Shown: in pieces, positions 1 to 10,446 of the stretch
How positions within the stretch are numbered: the stretch's first letter is position 1
How the letters are laid out: every line of letters begins with the position of its first letter
From: Heterotrichella gracilis
Taxonomy: Eukaryota > Sar > Xanthophyceae > Tribonematales > Xanthonemataceae
NCBI GenBank assembly: GCA_032358255.1
Contig: JAULBX010027750.1
Location: 1-34,499 of the forward strand
Length of the DNA stretch: 34,499 nt
Direction of reading: 5' to 3'
Position numbers and translations under genes: made by a program
The notes under the pieces: model-generated
Told to the model about the DNA's origin: nothing
Database searches by the model: none
What the model saw: the letters and a program-made list of their open reading frames with translations, nothing else

Positions 1-105
1 CTGGCCGGAACGTCTGTGTTAATTCATTAGTAGGTATATGAGTGTGGTCAGCCTCAATCAGCTTTGCAGTATCGTCAGTGGCTTTCCTGAATTTCCGGGC
101 CTCCT
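1..105 (-). CDS. Possible partial exon of an unknown gene running off the left edge
   Basis: On the minus strand one frame stays open from a stop near position 155 to the window edge. It gives a charged, exon-like stretch containing KEARKFRKATDDTAKLIEAD followed by HIPTNELTQTF. A TTACAAG|GAG junction near 105 could be an acceptor. The family is not recognised and the piece is too short for a firm call. Other frames here have no better claim. The rest of the gene would lie to the left of the window. Confidence 0.25.
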
Positions 106-249
106 TGTAATAACAATAATAGATGTTTGAAAACGTTGGAACCATACGTTGAGATTACAGCCTCTGGCCATCCTTTGAGCTTGAGTACAAACAAGACCAC
201 CAGTACACGTTTCCCACAACAAATCAACTAAAATCATTCCACTAGGATT

Positions 250-1490
250 CATAAGTCAATTTGATGAATGCTAGTCAACTTCGCAGTAAATAAATCATTT
301 ATTTAGTGTTACAAAATAACATGTGTTCTTGTCAGGTAAATTATGTGGGGTACACAATGCATACTACTCTTCAACCTTGGCCGGCAGTTGCACGGCACTA
401 GTGATAGCATTCATTGGCCATATTTTTTTTTGCTGAAAACCAACGCATCCTATATTAAACAAGGTAGCCCAATGCCCGTATCGCTACTCCCAGCATTGAC
501 ATCCTTGCGAGGAACTCATTAAAAAAGTATGCAGCATATATTCTAGGTTACCCATGCTCAGTGCAGACTCTAACTTAGAGTCTAAGCCTCAGGGAATGCT
601 TCAGCTTTGGATCAACTTTCTTCAATTCCCTACTCCTCACGGGAGGACACTTGGCATGCTCCTCACCCCAAATAGCCAATGGCAGCCTCAATCGTTGGCA
701 GCCTTTTCCAAGTGCTATCTCTTAAGAGAGTTGCTTGAAATCATTCCCTGCTTCGAAGGAATACCTCCACTCCCTCCTCCCCACCCCGCCATGCCCAAAT
801 TAGAACCTATACATCCTAAGCCAACTTGATCAAATCGGCAAAGAGTTGTTGCTCAACCAAGTAGCAACAGCACAGAAGTTGACCATTATATTATACAACA
901 GCTGCATCAGCCTAGCCAGCCACTTTTCTTTGGCGGAAGGGGTGGGGGGAGAATCGTCTTAAATAAACATGAAATCTGTCCAACAATTTACGACTTGAAC
1001 GTTATTCCACACTCTTGTTCATGGTGCACACCATGCCTGGCTGCCTTGTTACAGCGAGTATCTGAGCCATCTTTATGTATAGTACAAACCTGTAGGAATT
1101 CCAAACTATTTATCATTTTTAAAGTTTATTGTCAACTTGCCGTACATCACAGTGTGTCAGTGACACGGTATTTAATGTGAAATACCATGTCAAGCTTGTC
1201 TCAGAAAGGTTACAGCGTGTGACAGCTTTCTTTCTTTTACTTTCTATCTCTTAATATTCCAACAATTACAGTTGCACATGTATAGCTACAGAAATAGTCC
1301 AATATAGAATAATATTAGATTCAACCCAAGTGTCAATAGAGACAACGTGATCTTCTGCTAAGCTAATCTGAAGGTCCAACTCAGATGCCTCTTGTTCCCA
1401 CAAAGTGCCTCAACCAGGCGTGGTTTAATGTAAACTTCTGTGTTTTGCTAAGCGGAGCTGCATAACCTGGGCCCTCTGCACCCCTTGCTG
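250..1490. other. AT-rich stretch without recognisable genes
   Basis: This stretch is clearly more AT-rich than the gene-bearing part of the window. It contains only short ORFs on both strands, none with recognisable motifs or family resemblance. I see no RNA gene, no long inverted repeat and no transposase signature. It may be intergenic or intronic sequence of a gene to the left. Confidence 0.5.
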
Positions 1491-1494
1491 GCGC

Positions 1495-1884
1495 CTACAC
1501 CCTTGATGCCGCCCCGACTGCATCACCTGATGCTGCTCTCACACCAGACGTAGCTGGCCTGGGCACAGCTGCTGGGGCTCTCGAGGTGCCCGCTGTGGAA
1601 ACGTACAGGTTGTGAGCATGGGTGTGGGTCGACGCCGCATTGCCGTGCTGGGTTTCAGGGCCTGTGGAGGCTACGCCAAACTGGAACCGCAACTTTGACA
1701 TCTGTTGGCGTAACTCCTGCACTTGTGCATACAGCTGCTGATGTCTTTCCAGAATGACACTGCTTGCCTCCTGGAGTAGCTCCAATACCTCAACAGTTGT
1801 GGACACCCTGGGCACTTCGTCAGCTGGAATCAAGGGGGAGTACCGTTGTGAAGCAGGTGTTGCTTGAAACAATGCGCATGGCAC
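1495..1884 (-). CDS. Unassigned ORF, coiled-coil-like, copy 1 of a diverged duplication
   Basis: A 129-codon frame on the minus strand encodes a leucine/glutamine-rich heptad-like segment (VEVLELLQEASSVILERHQQ, then VQELRQQMSKL) followed by an Ala/Ser/Thr/Pro-rich tail. The segments FGVASTGPETQHGNA and SGVRAASGDA have diverged counterparts about 1 kb away (2.45-2.72 kb), which is why the frame is listed. No family is recognised. It may be an exon of a larger gene, a decayed gene or part of a mobile element. There are no neighbouring exons I can join to it with confidence. Confidence 0.25.
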   Translation of the reverse strand: MPCALFQATPASQRYSPLIPADEVPRVSTTVEVLELLQEASSVILERHQQLYAQVQELRQQMSKLRFQFGVASTGPETQHGNAASTHTHAHNLYVSTAGTSRAPAAVPRPATSGVRAASGDAVGAASRV

Positions 1885-2379
1885 ATACGGTGGTAAGCAT
1901 GAGCATGGGCAGTGAAGAGCACACGTATGTGTGTGGGGTGGGCATAGGCTTCACATGTATAGCATGGCATGCAATGCACCTGTGGGCAGTGCAGGGTAAA
2001 CAATCAATGCATTATTATGAAGTCAGCGTAGTCCCTGCACGCTGGCGCGTGCCACTAGAGAACTCTACAGTTATAACCGTAATTTGTCTCTCATTGATGG
2101 ACTCGAGCCAGCAATATCCACAACCACAGCAATACTGCTCATGATTCAATAATGCTGTTTCCTGCTTGATTAGGTGCATGATTGTTCATCAGCGCATTAC
2201 AAATGACATCTGCTCCTCGCCAGCATGGTCACAGCAAATGCATGCCAAAGTCGTTTACGCCAAATATCACTGACATGCTATACGCGTAGTGTAAAACCAC
2301 CCCACTGCTTCTTGCAATACTGCAAAGTTGTTTTGCATGGAGAACATGCATTACGCGGTGGTCGCTGCATTGTGGTGTG

Positions 2380-2725
2380 CCCCTGCTCGATGCGACCCCT
2401 CCTAATGAGCCCGCCTCTACTGGACACTCTCCTAATTGGTACCCACCCGATGCAGCTCCTGTTGTTGCACCTCCCTCCATATTAGGTACATCAGGTGATG
2501 CAGCTCCCACACCAAAAGCAGTTGGCCTTGTAGGCCGCATGGGCTTGCCTGGTTGGACTCAGGAGTGTCTTGATTGGCTGGCTGTGGGGTTCTCTAGGGC
2601 GCGGAGGGACCTCTCCAGCAGCTCGTTTACCTTGTCATTTAAGATCGCATTACTGTGTTGGGCTCCAGTGCCTGTGGAGGGTAATGCTATATCAGGGTTT
2701 GTCAAGAGTCTGAATTCCAGTGCTA
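2380..2725 (-). pseudogene. Diverged copy 2 of the 1.5-1.7 kb ORF region
   Basis: On the minus strand two adjacent frames carry PSTGTGAQHSNA and FGVGAASPD, matching STGPETQHGNA and SGVRAASGD of the copy at 1.5-1.7 kb in the same order and spacing (offset about 1.0 kb). In this copy the frame is interrupted between the two segments by a stop at about 2560. A leucine-rich segment (VNELLERSLRAL) follows the first motif. The function is unknown. Whether this is a broken gene copy or a second exon set cannot be told from sequence alone. Confidence 0.25.
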
Positions 2726-3243
2726 GGCACATGTAGCATGTGCAAGTGCGGTGGTGGTTATTGAAGGCATAGGAGATATGTCGACTTGCACGTATGCGGC
2801 ATGGCATGTCACATCCCGGGATAAGCTAAATTAGCTGGGTTAACCAATTGGCAAGGGCTGCAGCTTGGTGAAGTAGTTATGAGCTCCATAGATGTACTCC
2901 CTGTTCCAAGCAGCAGATGCTACAATTGGCTGTCATGTTTACATATATATGCAATAGAAAATACACCTAGATATCCACGCCAAAGGTCCACCACCACCAA
3001 ATGCAGCCTACAGGCACAGTGGCTCAGCCACACCCTGTTCACCAATAACCACCACCACGCCTCCGAACACAGCAGCACCGTAAAAGTACCCCAAATTGCA
3101 TATCCTGCAGGTCCCACTGGGCTCATATTTTATGATAATATACTGCAAATAGTGCAGTATTGTCAATATGCTGCATGTTTCAAATGCACCAGCCCTCACC
3201 CCAGTAGCGATTTGCAAAAGGACTTTGCTTTGTTTTGCATGGT

Positions 3244-3708
3244 CTAATCATGCTTGATCTCACCTTGTGATTGCTGCGCAGCCTGCTCGGAGCTACACCC
3301 AGGCTGGGTGTGCGAAGCGCTGCCAGGTGGAGGGCGGTTTGGATGGCGCCGGCGGCGGTGGCGCATCCTTCCCCTTGATGCACCCCCTGCAAACGCGTCC
3401 CTCCCTGGTGCACCCCTCTGAGCTTGCAGTGCTGGTGTATTCGCATCCCTCCTCCCCTCCCTAGGCCTCCCCTCCTGTGGTGCGCTTCCTGCTGAAAAAT
3501 GTCTGCTGCCCCTCAGTACCTGCTCCGTAGGCAGATCGTTATGACCTGGTCCCTCGTGTGTATACATTGCATCCATGCCTAGCCAATCTAAGCCAATACA
3601 GGCACTTGGATGCCTCTGCAAGGACCTGAAGTGCTTCGATGCCTTATGGGCCTGCTCCGGTGCATCCTGTACATGCAGGAAGGGGAGGAATGTTGCTTCC
3701 TGAACCAT
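3244..3708 (-). CDS. Unassigned 154-codon ORF
   Basis: This frame is open for 154 codons on the minus strand. The first half is of mixed composition (DAPEQAHKASKHFRSLQRH and similar); the second half is Arg/Gly/Pro-rich and ends in a Gln/Ser-rich stretch. A TGTACAG|GAT sequence near the start could be an acceptor, so it may be an exon rather than a complete ORF. I recognise no domain. GC-rich ORFs of this length can arise by chance. Confidence 0.2.
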   Translation of the reverse strand: MVQEATFLPFLHVQDAPEQAHKASKHFRSLQRHPSACIGLDWLGMDAMYTHEGPGHNDLPTEQVLRGSRHFSAGSAPQEGRPREGRRDANTPALQAQRGAPGRDAFAGGASRGRMRHRRRRHPNRPPPGSASHTQPGCSSEQAAQQSQGEIKHD

Positions 3709-4091
3709 GTCCTGTGTGGGTCAATGTAGAGGCAAAGATATATATAGAAATACCTATGTCAATGCTGTGCACCATCCACAGGTGTCTGGGTGGTCTTGCA
3801 GGCATGGGGTGCAACCCCCTAAACCACCCTTTTGGGACCTATGCCTAGATACTCAAGAGCACCAGGACATCACTTTGCGCTACAATAATGACCTGAAAGT
3901 TTGGCCCAAAACAGGCAGTACATGCATTTGGTGGTTCAGGTAGAACAGGCTAGTCGTGCTCGTATGAAGATGCAACAGTGGCCCACACACGAAAGAAAAT
4001 ATTAGGACGTTCATGATCGACCTATGAAGGTGGTTATGGCTTAGATTGTTTGGGTTAAAAGAACACAATCAAGCATGTTTGAGCTTAAAAA

Positions 4092-4176
4092 GTTAGGGTT
4101 AAGGTTAAGGTTTTAAGGTTAAGGTTAAGGTTAAGGTTAAGGTTTTAAGGTTAAGGTTAAGGTTAAGGTTAAGGTT
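4092..4176. repeat. TTAAGG hexamer array with a TTTTAAGG higher-order period
   Basis: Starting from GTTAGGGTTAAGG, the array runs as repeats of GGTTAA. It is interrupted twice by GGTTTTAA, followed each time by about four plain hexamers, so the higher-order period is about 32 bases. Degenerate AAGGTTA pieces continue to about 4290. The unit is one base from the TTAGGG telomere unit, and the interrupting octamer is one base from the TTTTAGGG unit known from Chlamydomonas telomeres. It is an interstitial telomere-like tandem repeat. Confidence 0.9.
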
Positions 4177-4317
4177 TGCCAAGGCATGCCGCAGCTAGGG
4201 TTGAAGATACATACCAAAATCCCTAAGATTAAGGTTATCAGAAATTGTTGTAAGGTTAAACATAGTTGGGCTCCAAAAAAAAGGTTATGCCTAAATCACT
4301 GGTCAATATAACCACGC

Positions 4318-4566
4318 ATGCACCACGATAGATCGATCATGAGGCGAGGTGTCAAAGTTTTGCTTGCAGTGGCGCAAAAATTTGTAGCCGCAATGGTGGC
4401 TTGGATCAACAATGTAAGGGTCGCCCTTGAGCTTGACGGAACGGTGCCGTTTGCCTACTGTCGTAGCTATAAGCAACCAAGGATTACACAGGAAAAACCC
4501 GGGGAAGTCGTCCTGTGCGCAAATAAGCTCTTATTCGCTCGAGAAACCGTACTAAATAACATTTGA
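4318..4566 (+). CDS. Unassigned 82-codon ORF next to the telomere-like array
   Basis: The plus-strand frame encodes 82 residues of mixed, protein-like composition, including VKVLLAVAQKFVAAMVAWI and LCANKLLFARETVL. Its base composition is closer to 50% GC than that of the three recognised genes. No family is recognised. It could be a chance ORF or a fragment of a mobile element. Confidence 0.2.
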   Translation: MHHDRSIMRRGVKVLLAVAQKFVAAMVAWINNVRVALELDGTVPFAYCRSYKQPRITQEKPGEVVLCANKLLFARETVLNNI

Positions 4567-4698
4567 TAACGACCAGAGTCATCTGGTTTATTGTCGCAAG
4601 GCATTGCCACAGTCGCCCGTCAACCGGCACTCCACATGCATGCATGCGTTTACCACAGCAGGAATAAATTCACTGGATACAGTAGGGTAAAGGACTAC

Positions 4699-4960
4699 TC
4701 ACACAGCAATGAAGACGCTTCCCATAATATTTGTGTCGTTGAAGCGGTATGATGATCTCCGTCGACAAGCGCTAGCTTGTTGGCGCTTTCCTTGTTGCCA
4801 AATCGCTTTTCGATGTGCTCCAGCTTCAAGAACTCTAGACGACGCAGTCCACTTAAGATTTACCAATGGCTGTTTTGTCAGCGGGGTTAAATACATCGCC
4901 CCACCGCTTGAAAAGGGGCAAGGAGCAAAATGGCCGGGACGCTTGGCAAACCAAGCTGCG
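4699..4960 (-). pseudogene. Possible decayed coding fragment
   Basis: Two minus-strand frames look protein-like. One (about 4960-4862) contains PLFKRWGDVFNPADKTAI. The next (4856-4699) contains RRLEFLKLEHIEKRFGNK then ANKLALVDGDHH and ends in a TGA. The frames differ and only a few bases separate them, so either a frameshift or an implausibly short intron divides them. The family is not recognised. The alternative is a chance run; a plus-strand frame of 113 codons also covers this region. Confidence 0.2.
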
Positions 4961-5059
4961 CTTCAGACCAGCCCTGAGGGCAGTCGAGTCACCTCCGGGC
5001 AGTCGAGACCAGTTGGACCAGTTATCATCATTTTTTATTTGTCGTTTTAATTATAATAC

Positions 5060-5201
5060 GATAAACATATATACTTTCTTATACTTTCTTTACAATAATC
5101 ATTTACCATTGGATTTCAAGGTAGATACCCCGGGGCCGTGCATCGCCGTTGTCTAAGCTTTATTAAAGCTGAAGTTAAAGCTTAATTAAAGCTTAATAAG
5201 C
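5060..5201. repeat. AT-rich direct and palindromic AAGCTT/TTAAAGCT repeats
   Basis: Around 5070-5090 the decamer ATACTTTCTT is repeated in tandem. From 5154 to 5201 the motif AAGCTT/TTAAAGCT occurs four times in both orientations (AAGCTTTATTAAAGCT, then TTAAAGCTTAATTAAAGCTT), so this stretch can fold on itself. No associated ORF identifies it as a known element. Confidence 0.6.
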
Positions 5202-5545
5202 CTTTCAACTCGAATTGAATTGATGCTGGCTGCACAGGTGAAGGCTTAGCTTAGCTGTGCAAGGAGTGGGTGTTGGTGCAAGCGGACGACTCCTGTCGGA
5301 TATCAGCGGGGGTTGAGAACTCGCCAGGGCCCCCCCGGGGGTGGTCCGAATGGCAAGCGGAGGTGACGGGGTGAGAAATGTTGGAGGTGGCCAGTGGGCA
5401 GATGGTACATATCCTTCTATCAATCTCAAGAGTCAATGTGAGTGTGTATCGTGTACATGGGGTTGGGCAATACAATTGACCAGGGTGCAAAGTCATATGC
5501 AAGTGTGTATTCTATCACATTATGCATTGCACATTCTGCCTGCCA

Positions 5546-6016
5546 CTACCAGTACTCAGTAAGTCCCTTGGTGGTTTCAACTCGTGGGCACAGTGGCAGC
5601 AGCATACACAGCATCATAGTCCATAATGATGCAAGATTTTGCAAAGTAACGCCGTTAGTAATTGCATGACATATAGAGGGCCATGGCATGTTGTTGCAAG
5701 GTATATATAGTGTATGTGCAGTTGTTTTCAATAAATCATTAAGGCCATTTGCCATGCATTTCAAGGCGAAGAGAGTTTGAAAAAGGACCAGTACTGCCAG
5801 TACACATGTGCAGTACACCGGTGAGGATTTAGGGTTGCGAATGAATGCCTGTGCCACCCTGAGTGAAACATCCCATGCTATGCCATTGGTAATGCCTGCA
5901 GGTTCCTCTCCTAGTCTGAGCGTGCTACTCTGTGGGTCAAGCAGCAGTGTGGCAGGGTGTTGCGTGCACTGTGGGGCAACGCAATGCAGGACATCGCCAC
6001 CACCCATGTTGACCAC
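5546..6016 (-). CDS. Unassigned 156-codon ORF
   Basis: This minus-strand frame of 156 codons has a hydrophobic stretch (CTCVLAVLVLFQTLFAL) but no recognised domain. It lies just downstream of the possible 3' extension of the p24 gene and could be chance or 3'-untranslated sequence. Its base composition is lower in GC than that of the confident exons. Confidence 0.15.
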   Translation of the reverse strand: MVNMGGGDVLHCVAPQCTQHPATLLLDPQSSTLRLGEEPAGITNGIAWDVSLRVAQAFIRNPKSSPVYCTCVLAVLVLFQTLFALKCMANGLNDLLKTTAHTLYIPCNNMPWPSICHAITNGVTLQNLASLWTMMLCMLLPLCPRVETTKGLTEYW

Positions 6017-6019
6017 GTT

Positions 6020-6444
6020 TTAATAGGGCCCACACTCCAAGGGGGGCTCCAACCACCATCGAAAATGCGCAGCTAGTGCACGCATTGTCATGGCATTCCC
6101 CCACCCCGCTGAGGCCTGGTAAATGGGTGCCACGTCACCCATCTTAGTCCAGCACCTCTGCAGATGTGTGGCTATCCACCGAAAGCCGCTGAAGGCGCCC
6201 CATTGGCCCTGGCCCCCGGCCCCCTTCCCTGTATACCTCCCCCACACTCCCCACGCTCAGCAGCAGCCCGCTGCTAGACACTCGATGGAGGATGGTGCTG
6301 CCCTGGCGGGTGGGCACTGGGGTGTAGGAGGAGAGGACCACGGGGGGGGAGCGGGAAGGGGAGGGGGCAGGAGGGGGTCCAAGGGGGGAGGTCAACGAGG
6401 AGGAGGAGGGGGGGCGATCGCCGAGGCGGGGGGGAGGGGCAAAC
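6020..6444 (-). CDS. Possible 3' extension exons of the p24 gene (Pro/Ser-rich tail)
   Basis: Minus-strand candidate exons are 6444-6237 and 6157-6020. The first follows a TTACAG acceptor and begins in the phase left by a donor at AG|GTGCGC (last exon base 6870) inside the final p24 exon, restoring an Arg codon. It encodes a Pro/Ser-rich segment (FAPPPRLGDRPPSSSS and onward) and ends at GAG|GTATAC. Joined in phase 0 to 6157-6020 it ends in TAA; unspliced it ends at 6144. This would make a 382- or 367-residue protein instead of 273. It could also be an independent short gene or noncoding sequence. The only support is frame compatibility and splice consensus. Confidence 0.35.
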
Positions 6445-6850
6445 CTGTAACAAGGGTCGTACAACATCTTGTCAAATAAAAGATGACTCCTTATGTTTCA
6501 ATGCAGGTACCGTGTGTGCCCCAGACAGCATTGCCATGTGCCAGCCCTAATTTCTATGCCAGCCTAAATCTGTGTAGCCCAGAGCTTCCAAAAGTCGGAT
6601 TTTGACACCCGATATCCATGGTACTCAGCAACTGTATTTCACTCCCAAAGTCCTTGTTCCAAAGGCCTCCCTCTCTTCCCCATTGTGAATGAGCAGGAGA
6701 TGGTCTACTAGGCCCCTCCCCTCTCCCCACCCACCCACAGCAAAAATCATTATTCGATGGAATTTGAAGACAACAATATACATTGGGGAATATAACAGTT
6801 TGATCCTGTACATCTCTCCCCGCACACACATTTCCCCCCTTCTTGCCCCG

Positions 6851-9800
6851 TCAGTGATCCCGCGCGCACCTGTCCCCTTCCTCCCCCTGCCCGCTCCGCC
6901 CCTGCTGTGGCTGCGCGGGTAGGCCAAAGGCGGCGGAGAAGGAGGCGCTCTTGCGCAGGTGGGGCGAGCTGAACAGGCGGCGGATCACAGCCACCTGCAT
7001 GAGGGGATGCGTGTGTGTGTGTGCGTTGGGGGGCTGGGCATGCGAGAGTGCGTGGTGGGGTGGACATTCGGCGGCGGGGGTGGGGATAGCTGTGTGGGTG
7101 GGTGGGTGCGTGTGGTGAGTGTGAGCGCGTGTGCGTGGGTGTGTGCGTGCGTGTATTCGCGCCAGCGAAGTGTAAAAGGCTGTGAATAGCCAAGACAATG
7201 CGGGGGTTGACGCTGCATGGGCTGACATGGCACTGCTGGTAGGCACACACAACAAACCTAGAACACATGGCAGTGCGCAGTTCTGGTGCAAGACGACTGC
7301 GTTCCGCACCCTTCCATCACCGCCACCCACCTGCACCACCGCCACCACCATCAGCCCCACCACCTCGCCCACCGCGCACCACAGCGTGCGGCTGTGGGTG
7401 CGAACCTGTGGCAGTGGGGTGGATGAGGGAGCTGGGTGGGAGTAGCGGTACACACCAAGAGGATTGTCTCCAAAGGAGGATACATGAGCGGTGCAGTGCA
7501 AAACAAACAAGTTCAAATGGAAATTGCAACCACTCCCCCGCGAATGTTTTAATTTTTATACATAAAATTTATGATATATTTAAAGTTTATATATAAAATT
7601 ACCTCATATATATAAAATAAGTTAAAGAAAATACTGGCATAGTAATAAACAACAACTTGGTTTTTGGTAGCGACTAAGTTTATTTGTTTTTGTAGTATTT
7701 GTTAACCCACTAATAATGGGGAAAACAGCATTGAGGTATTGAAAGACAACAATAAATGTAATTTACACCAGCTACACAGCACCACCCCGCACCTTGCTTT
7801 CTTGGTGTCCCTGCGCGCTTGCCACCGCAAAGGTGAGCTCCGCGCGCACGCTGGCCACCAGGTCGCTCAGCAGCGCCAGGCGGGACTGCAGCGCGGACAC
7901 GTCGGCAGAGCTGGCCACTGCCACAGCCCTGCAAGGAAAGAAAACAAGGGTATAATTAGGACCTTGTTGCATTCACTTCTGTGCGGCAATACCGTTGGTG
8001 GCTATTACACAATCCACGAATTTAGAATGAATTATTAATTATAAAATGAATTAGAGTATTGCAAAAAGCTCGATGGTGTGCTGGGGGCAGGGCAATGGTA
8101 GGGTATTCAGCAGGAGCGTGGTGGTACGAAAGAGGCGCCTGCAAGCAGACCATGGGGATGAACATGCCCATCAGCCCCTCTCCACTGTCAACACACAATC
8201 CGCCCTAGCTGGTGGCAATGAGGCGCCGCCAGCGCAATGCAGCACTTGCGTCACATCCCTGCCATTCAACACCTCCCCACCCCCTTCGCACCCCCACCGT
8301 ACGTGTTTTTGCCTCCCTTCCCCCTGAGGACTTTAAGCCCCTCCCCCCCCTGCACGTGGCTCAGCGCAAATTGCGTCACATGTACCGCAATGCGAGGGCC
8401 TGGGTTGGTGAAACTGCAATCAAAAGCGCAAAAAATTGATTAGAATCCAAAGCAGGGAAGGAAAACATGGCAGTGAGATACCAACAGGGACAGAATACAC
8501 ATAGGATGCCATTTAATAAACGGCAATGCGCCATGCCTCCCCCACGCCCCCCAGATCCTGCATGCAAGGTGCACCCATGCCCCATAGACAGTACATGCTC
8601 TCCTCCCACACGAAGGAGGAGTGTCGGAGTGAGTCACTGTCCGAAACCACACCACACCGCAGCACCCCCACCACCCCCTGCTGGTACGCACCACAGGCGG
8701 TATGTGCCTCCCCCTCTGGCCGGTACTTCAAACTGGTGCTCCGTCTGAATGCCCCCCTTGGCATGCAGGGAGGTGCCATCAGGGGCAAATACCTGGGGGA
8801 GGTGGGGTGTAGAGGTTGGGGGGTATCTTGGTATTATACTATAAAAAACGTGAGAGTTTAGGGTAGTTGTGCATGGGAAACATGAACGAGATCGCGGGGC
8901 AGTGGCATGGGGGGATGTCAAGTGGGTTTGACAATATGGCAGGGGCAAGGGTCCCAGTGCAGAACCTGAGCAAGTGGTGAGGCGCATGGATGTCATCCCT
9001 GGCCTAGGGTTCAGGTGCACGACCGCCGACCCTAAAGTACAGTCCTGTGGATACATAGCAACCCTATAATAGAGTGTATGTGCATGGTGACCAATCCCTT
9101 GCTTGCAGATTGGTATATGACCAGTGACCACCCTAGCCTAGGGTGCAAGTTTGGCGAGCGTCATTTGGCACCAAGCACCCCCATGCAACAGAGAGGGCTC
9201 GCCACTGTGCCAACGTGGTCCTCCTTCCACATCCTCACCTGAATGGCCACATCCCTGCGCCAGTTGGGGACCTGGCGCACCCCGGGGGTGTTACTCAAGA
9301 CAAAGCTGCCCTCCAGAAACCCCCCCGCCCCTGCCGCCTGCAGCAATGCAAAAGAACGATATCACTTCATATCTCGAGGGGTTAGGCCGTGGCAAAATGA
9401 GGGTCAAGGTATGTGGTGTGCATGGTTCGTCAGCAAACACCCCACACACCGAGGTCCAAAGTCCTGCACAAACCCTACCACTTTTGGCCCCACACGACAC
9501 TGAGAACCCCAAACATCAAACACAAACCCTAGCCCACTGCAGCGCCAGCTCTTCATGTCTTGCACCCTAGCACTTATCCTCCAAATTTCATAACATACCA
9601 CTCTGACCAACTGCTATCAACTTGAAAGACCTCGTGGCACTTACATGAAACCAATGCTAATGGTATTCTGGAACTTGTGTTATGGACCCCAAACCCTGCA
9701 ATCCCTAGTTACATCCCATTCCATACCCTCCAACCCTCCCTCACCCCATAGCTTGCGTCCCCCAGCTGCTCCTCCAGGCACTCCTCCCCACTCTTCTCCT

Positions 9801-9900
9801 TCAGCACCAGCTTGAACGCCAGGCAAGGGGAGTAGGCTAGCATCAACACAACCAGGGAAAACAGGAGGTGGTGCACGGGTGGGGGTTTGGGGTAGGCCAT
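6851..9900 (-). CDS. p24/TMED family GOLD-domain cargo receptor
   Basis: Type I membrane protein of the early secretory pathway; the family sorts cargo in COPI/COPII vesicles between ER and Golgi. Exons on the minus strand: 9900-9745, 9337-9239, 8792-8692, 8413-8303, 7928-7793, 7405-7331, 6994-6851. All junctions are GT-AG and in frame, giving 273 residues (family usually about 200-230). Residues 1-28 form a signal peptide (hydrophobic core LLFSLVVLMLAY, cleavage after CLA). The GOLD domain runs from about 29 to 150 with paired cysteines C41 (ECLEEQL) and C119 (YRLCF) and the typical VFAPDGTSLHAKGG strand. A helical segment follows (SALQSRLALLSDLVASV), then a membrane segment at about 209-230 (exon 6) and the basic RRLF start of the cytosolic tail. 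The tail is longer than usual and lacks a terminal KKXX. The ATG at 9900 directly precedes the signal peptide. Confidence 0.88.
6995..7180. repeat. GT/GC-rich microsatellite in the last p24 intron
   Basis: The intron at 6995-7330 contains runs of GTGTGT, GGTGGGTGGGTG and GTGCGTGCGTG on the plus strand. The intron is 336 bases, a multiple of three, and has no stop in the coding frame, so retention would add 112 His/Thr/Pro-rich codons without breaking the frame. Confidence 0.7.
7540..7740. other. AT-rich island inside a p24 intron
   Basis: This segment of the 7406-7792 intron is strongly AT-rich with overlapping TATATA/TTTAAA and ATAAAATTTAT palindromic pieces, while the exons on both sides are GC-rich. 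No ORF or terminal repeat identifies it. A small inserted element or plain intron sequence are both possible. Confidence 0.5.
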
Positions 9901-10446
9901 GGCTGCCGGGTTGGCGGTGGTGGCGATGTGGGGGTGATGCTGTTGCTGCTGGCTGCTGCAGTGTGGTGGAATGACCACACCCCAGCTGTGGCTGTGCCCG
10001 CACCCCCACCTCCTTCACGCCCCACCAAGCCTTGCAGCTTCACACACACTTCCTTGCTATGGCGAACTCAGACTGCTGCCTACTGTACGACTGATGGGTA
10101 CAGTACTGCTTCACCACGGGTAGAATGCTACCAAACAAACCACATCCATGGCTCACCGCGCCATGTTACTATGTCATGCACCGGTGTTCGTCTTGCAAGC
10201 CACTGTGGTTGGCGCAGCCTAGCCCCCACTCGCGTGGCGCCTGCCCTGTGCTAGGGGTGAGTGCTACCCCACTGCGGGGTGTGGAGGTGCTCTGGGTTGG
10301 CTGGTGGGGTGTGGGGGTGCGCAGGTTGGCTGGTGGAGGGTGTTAAGGGTTGAGCACTGAGCACAAGCGCTGGGGGCAGTGCACCAGCCGGCTGCCTGTG
10401 TCTGGACGCTTGTCTTGAAGGCGCTGGCAGCAACCACGGAGGGCCT

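Noticed and set aside
6123..6479. Plus-strand Gly-rich 118-codon ORF
   Set aside because: It is the reverse complement of the Pro/Ser-rich stretch; glycine runs reflect G-run composition and it has no splice or domain support.
7000..7160. GT-rich tract as a CRISPR-like or regulatory array
   Set aside because: It is a plain microsatellite with no regular spacer pattern.
6851..7516. 221-codon minus-strand ORF read as one protein
   Set aside because: It is the last two p24 exons joined by an intron without stops; the intron part is His/Thr/Pro low-complexity and does not fit the p24 family.
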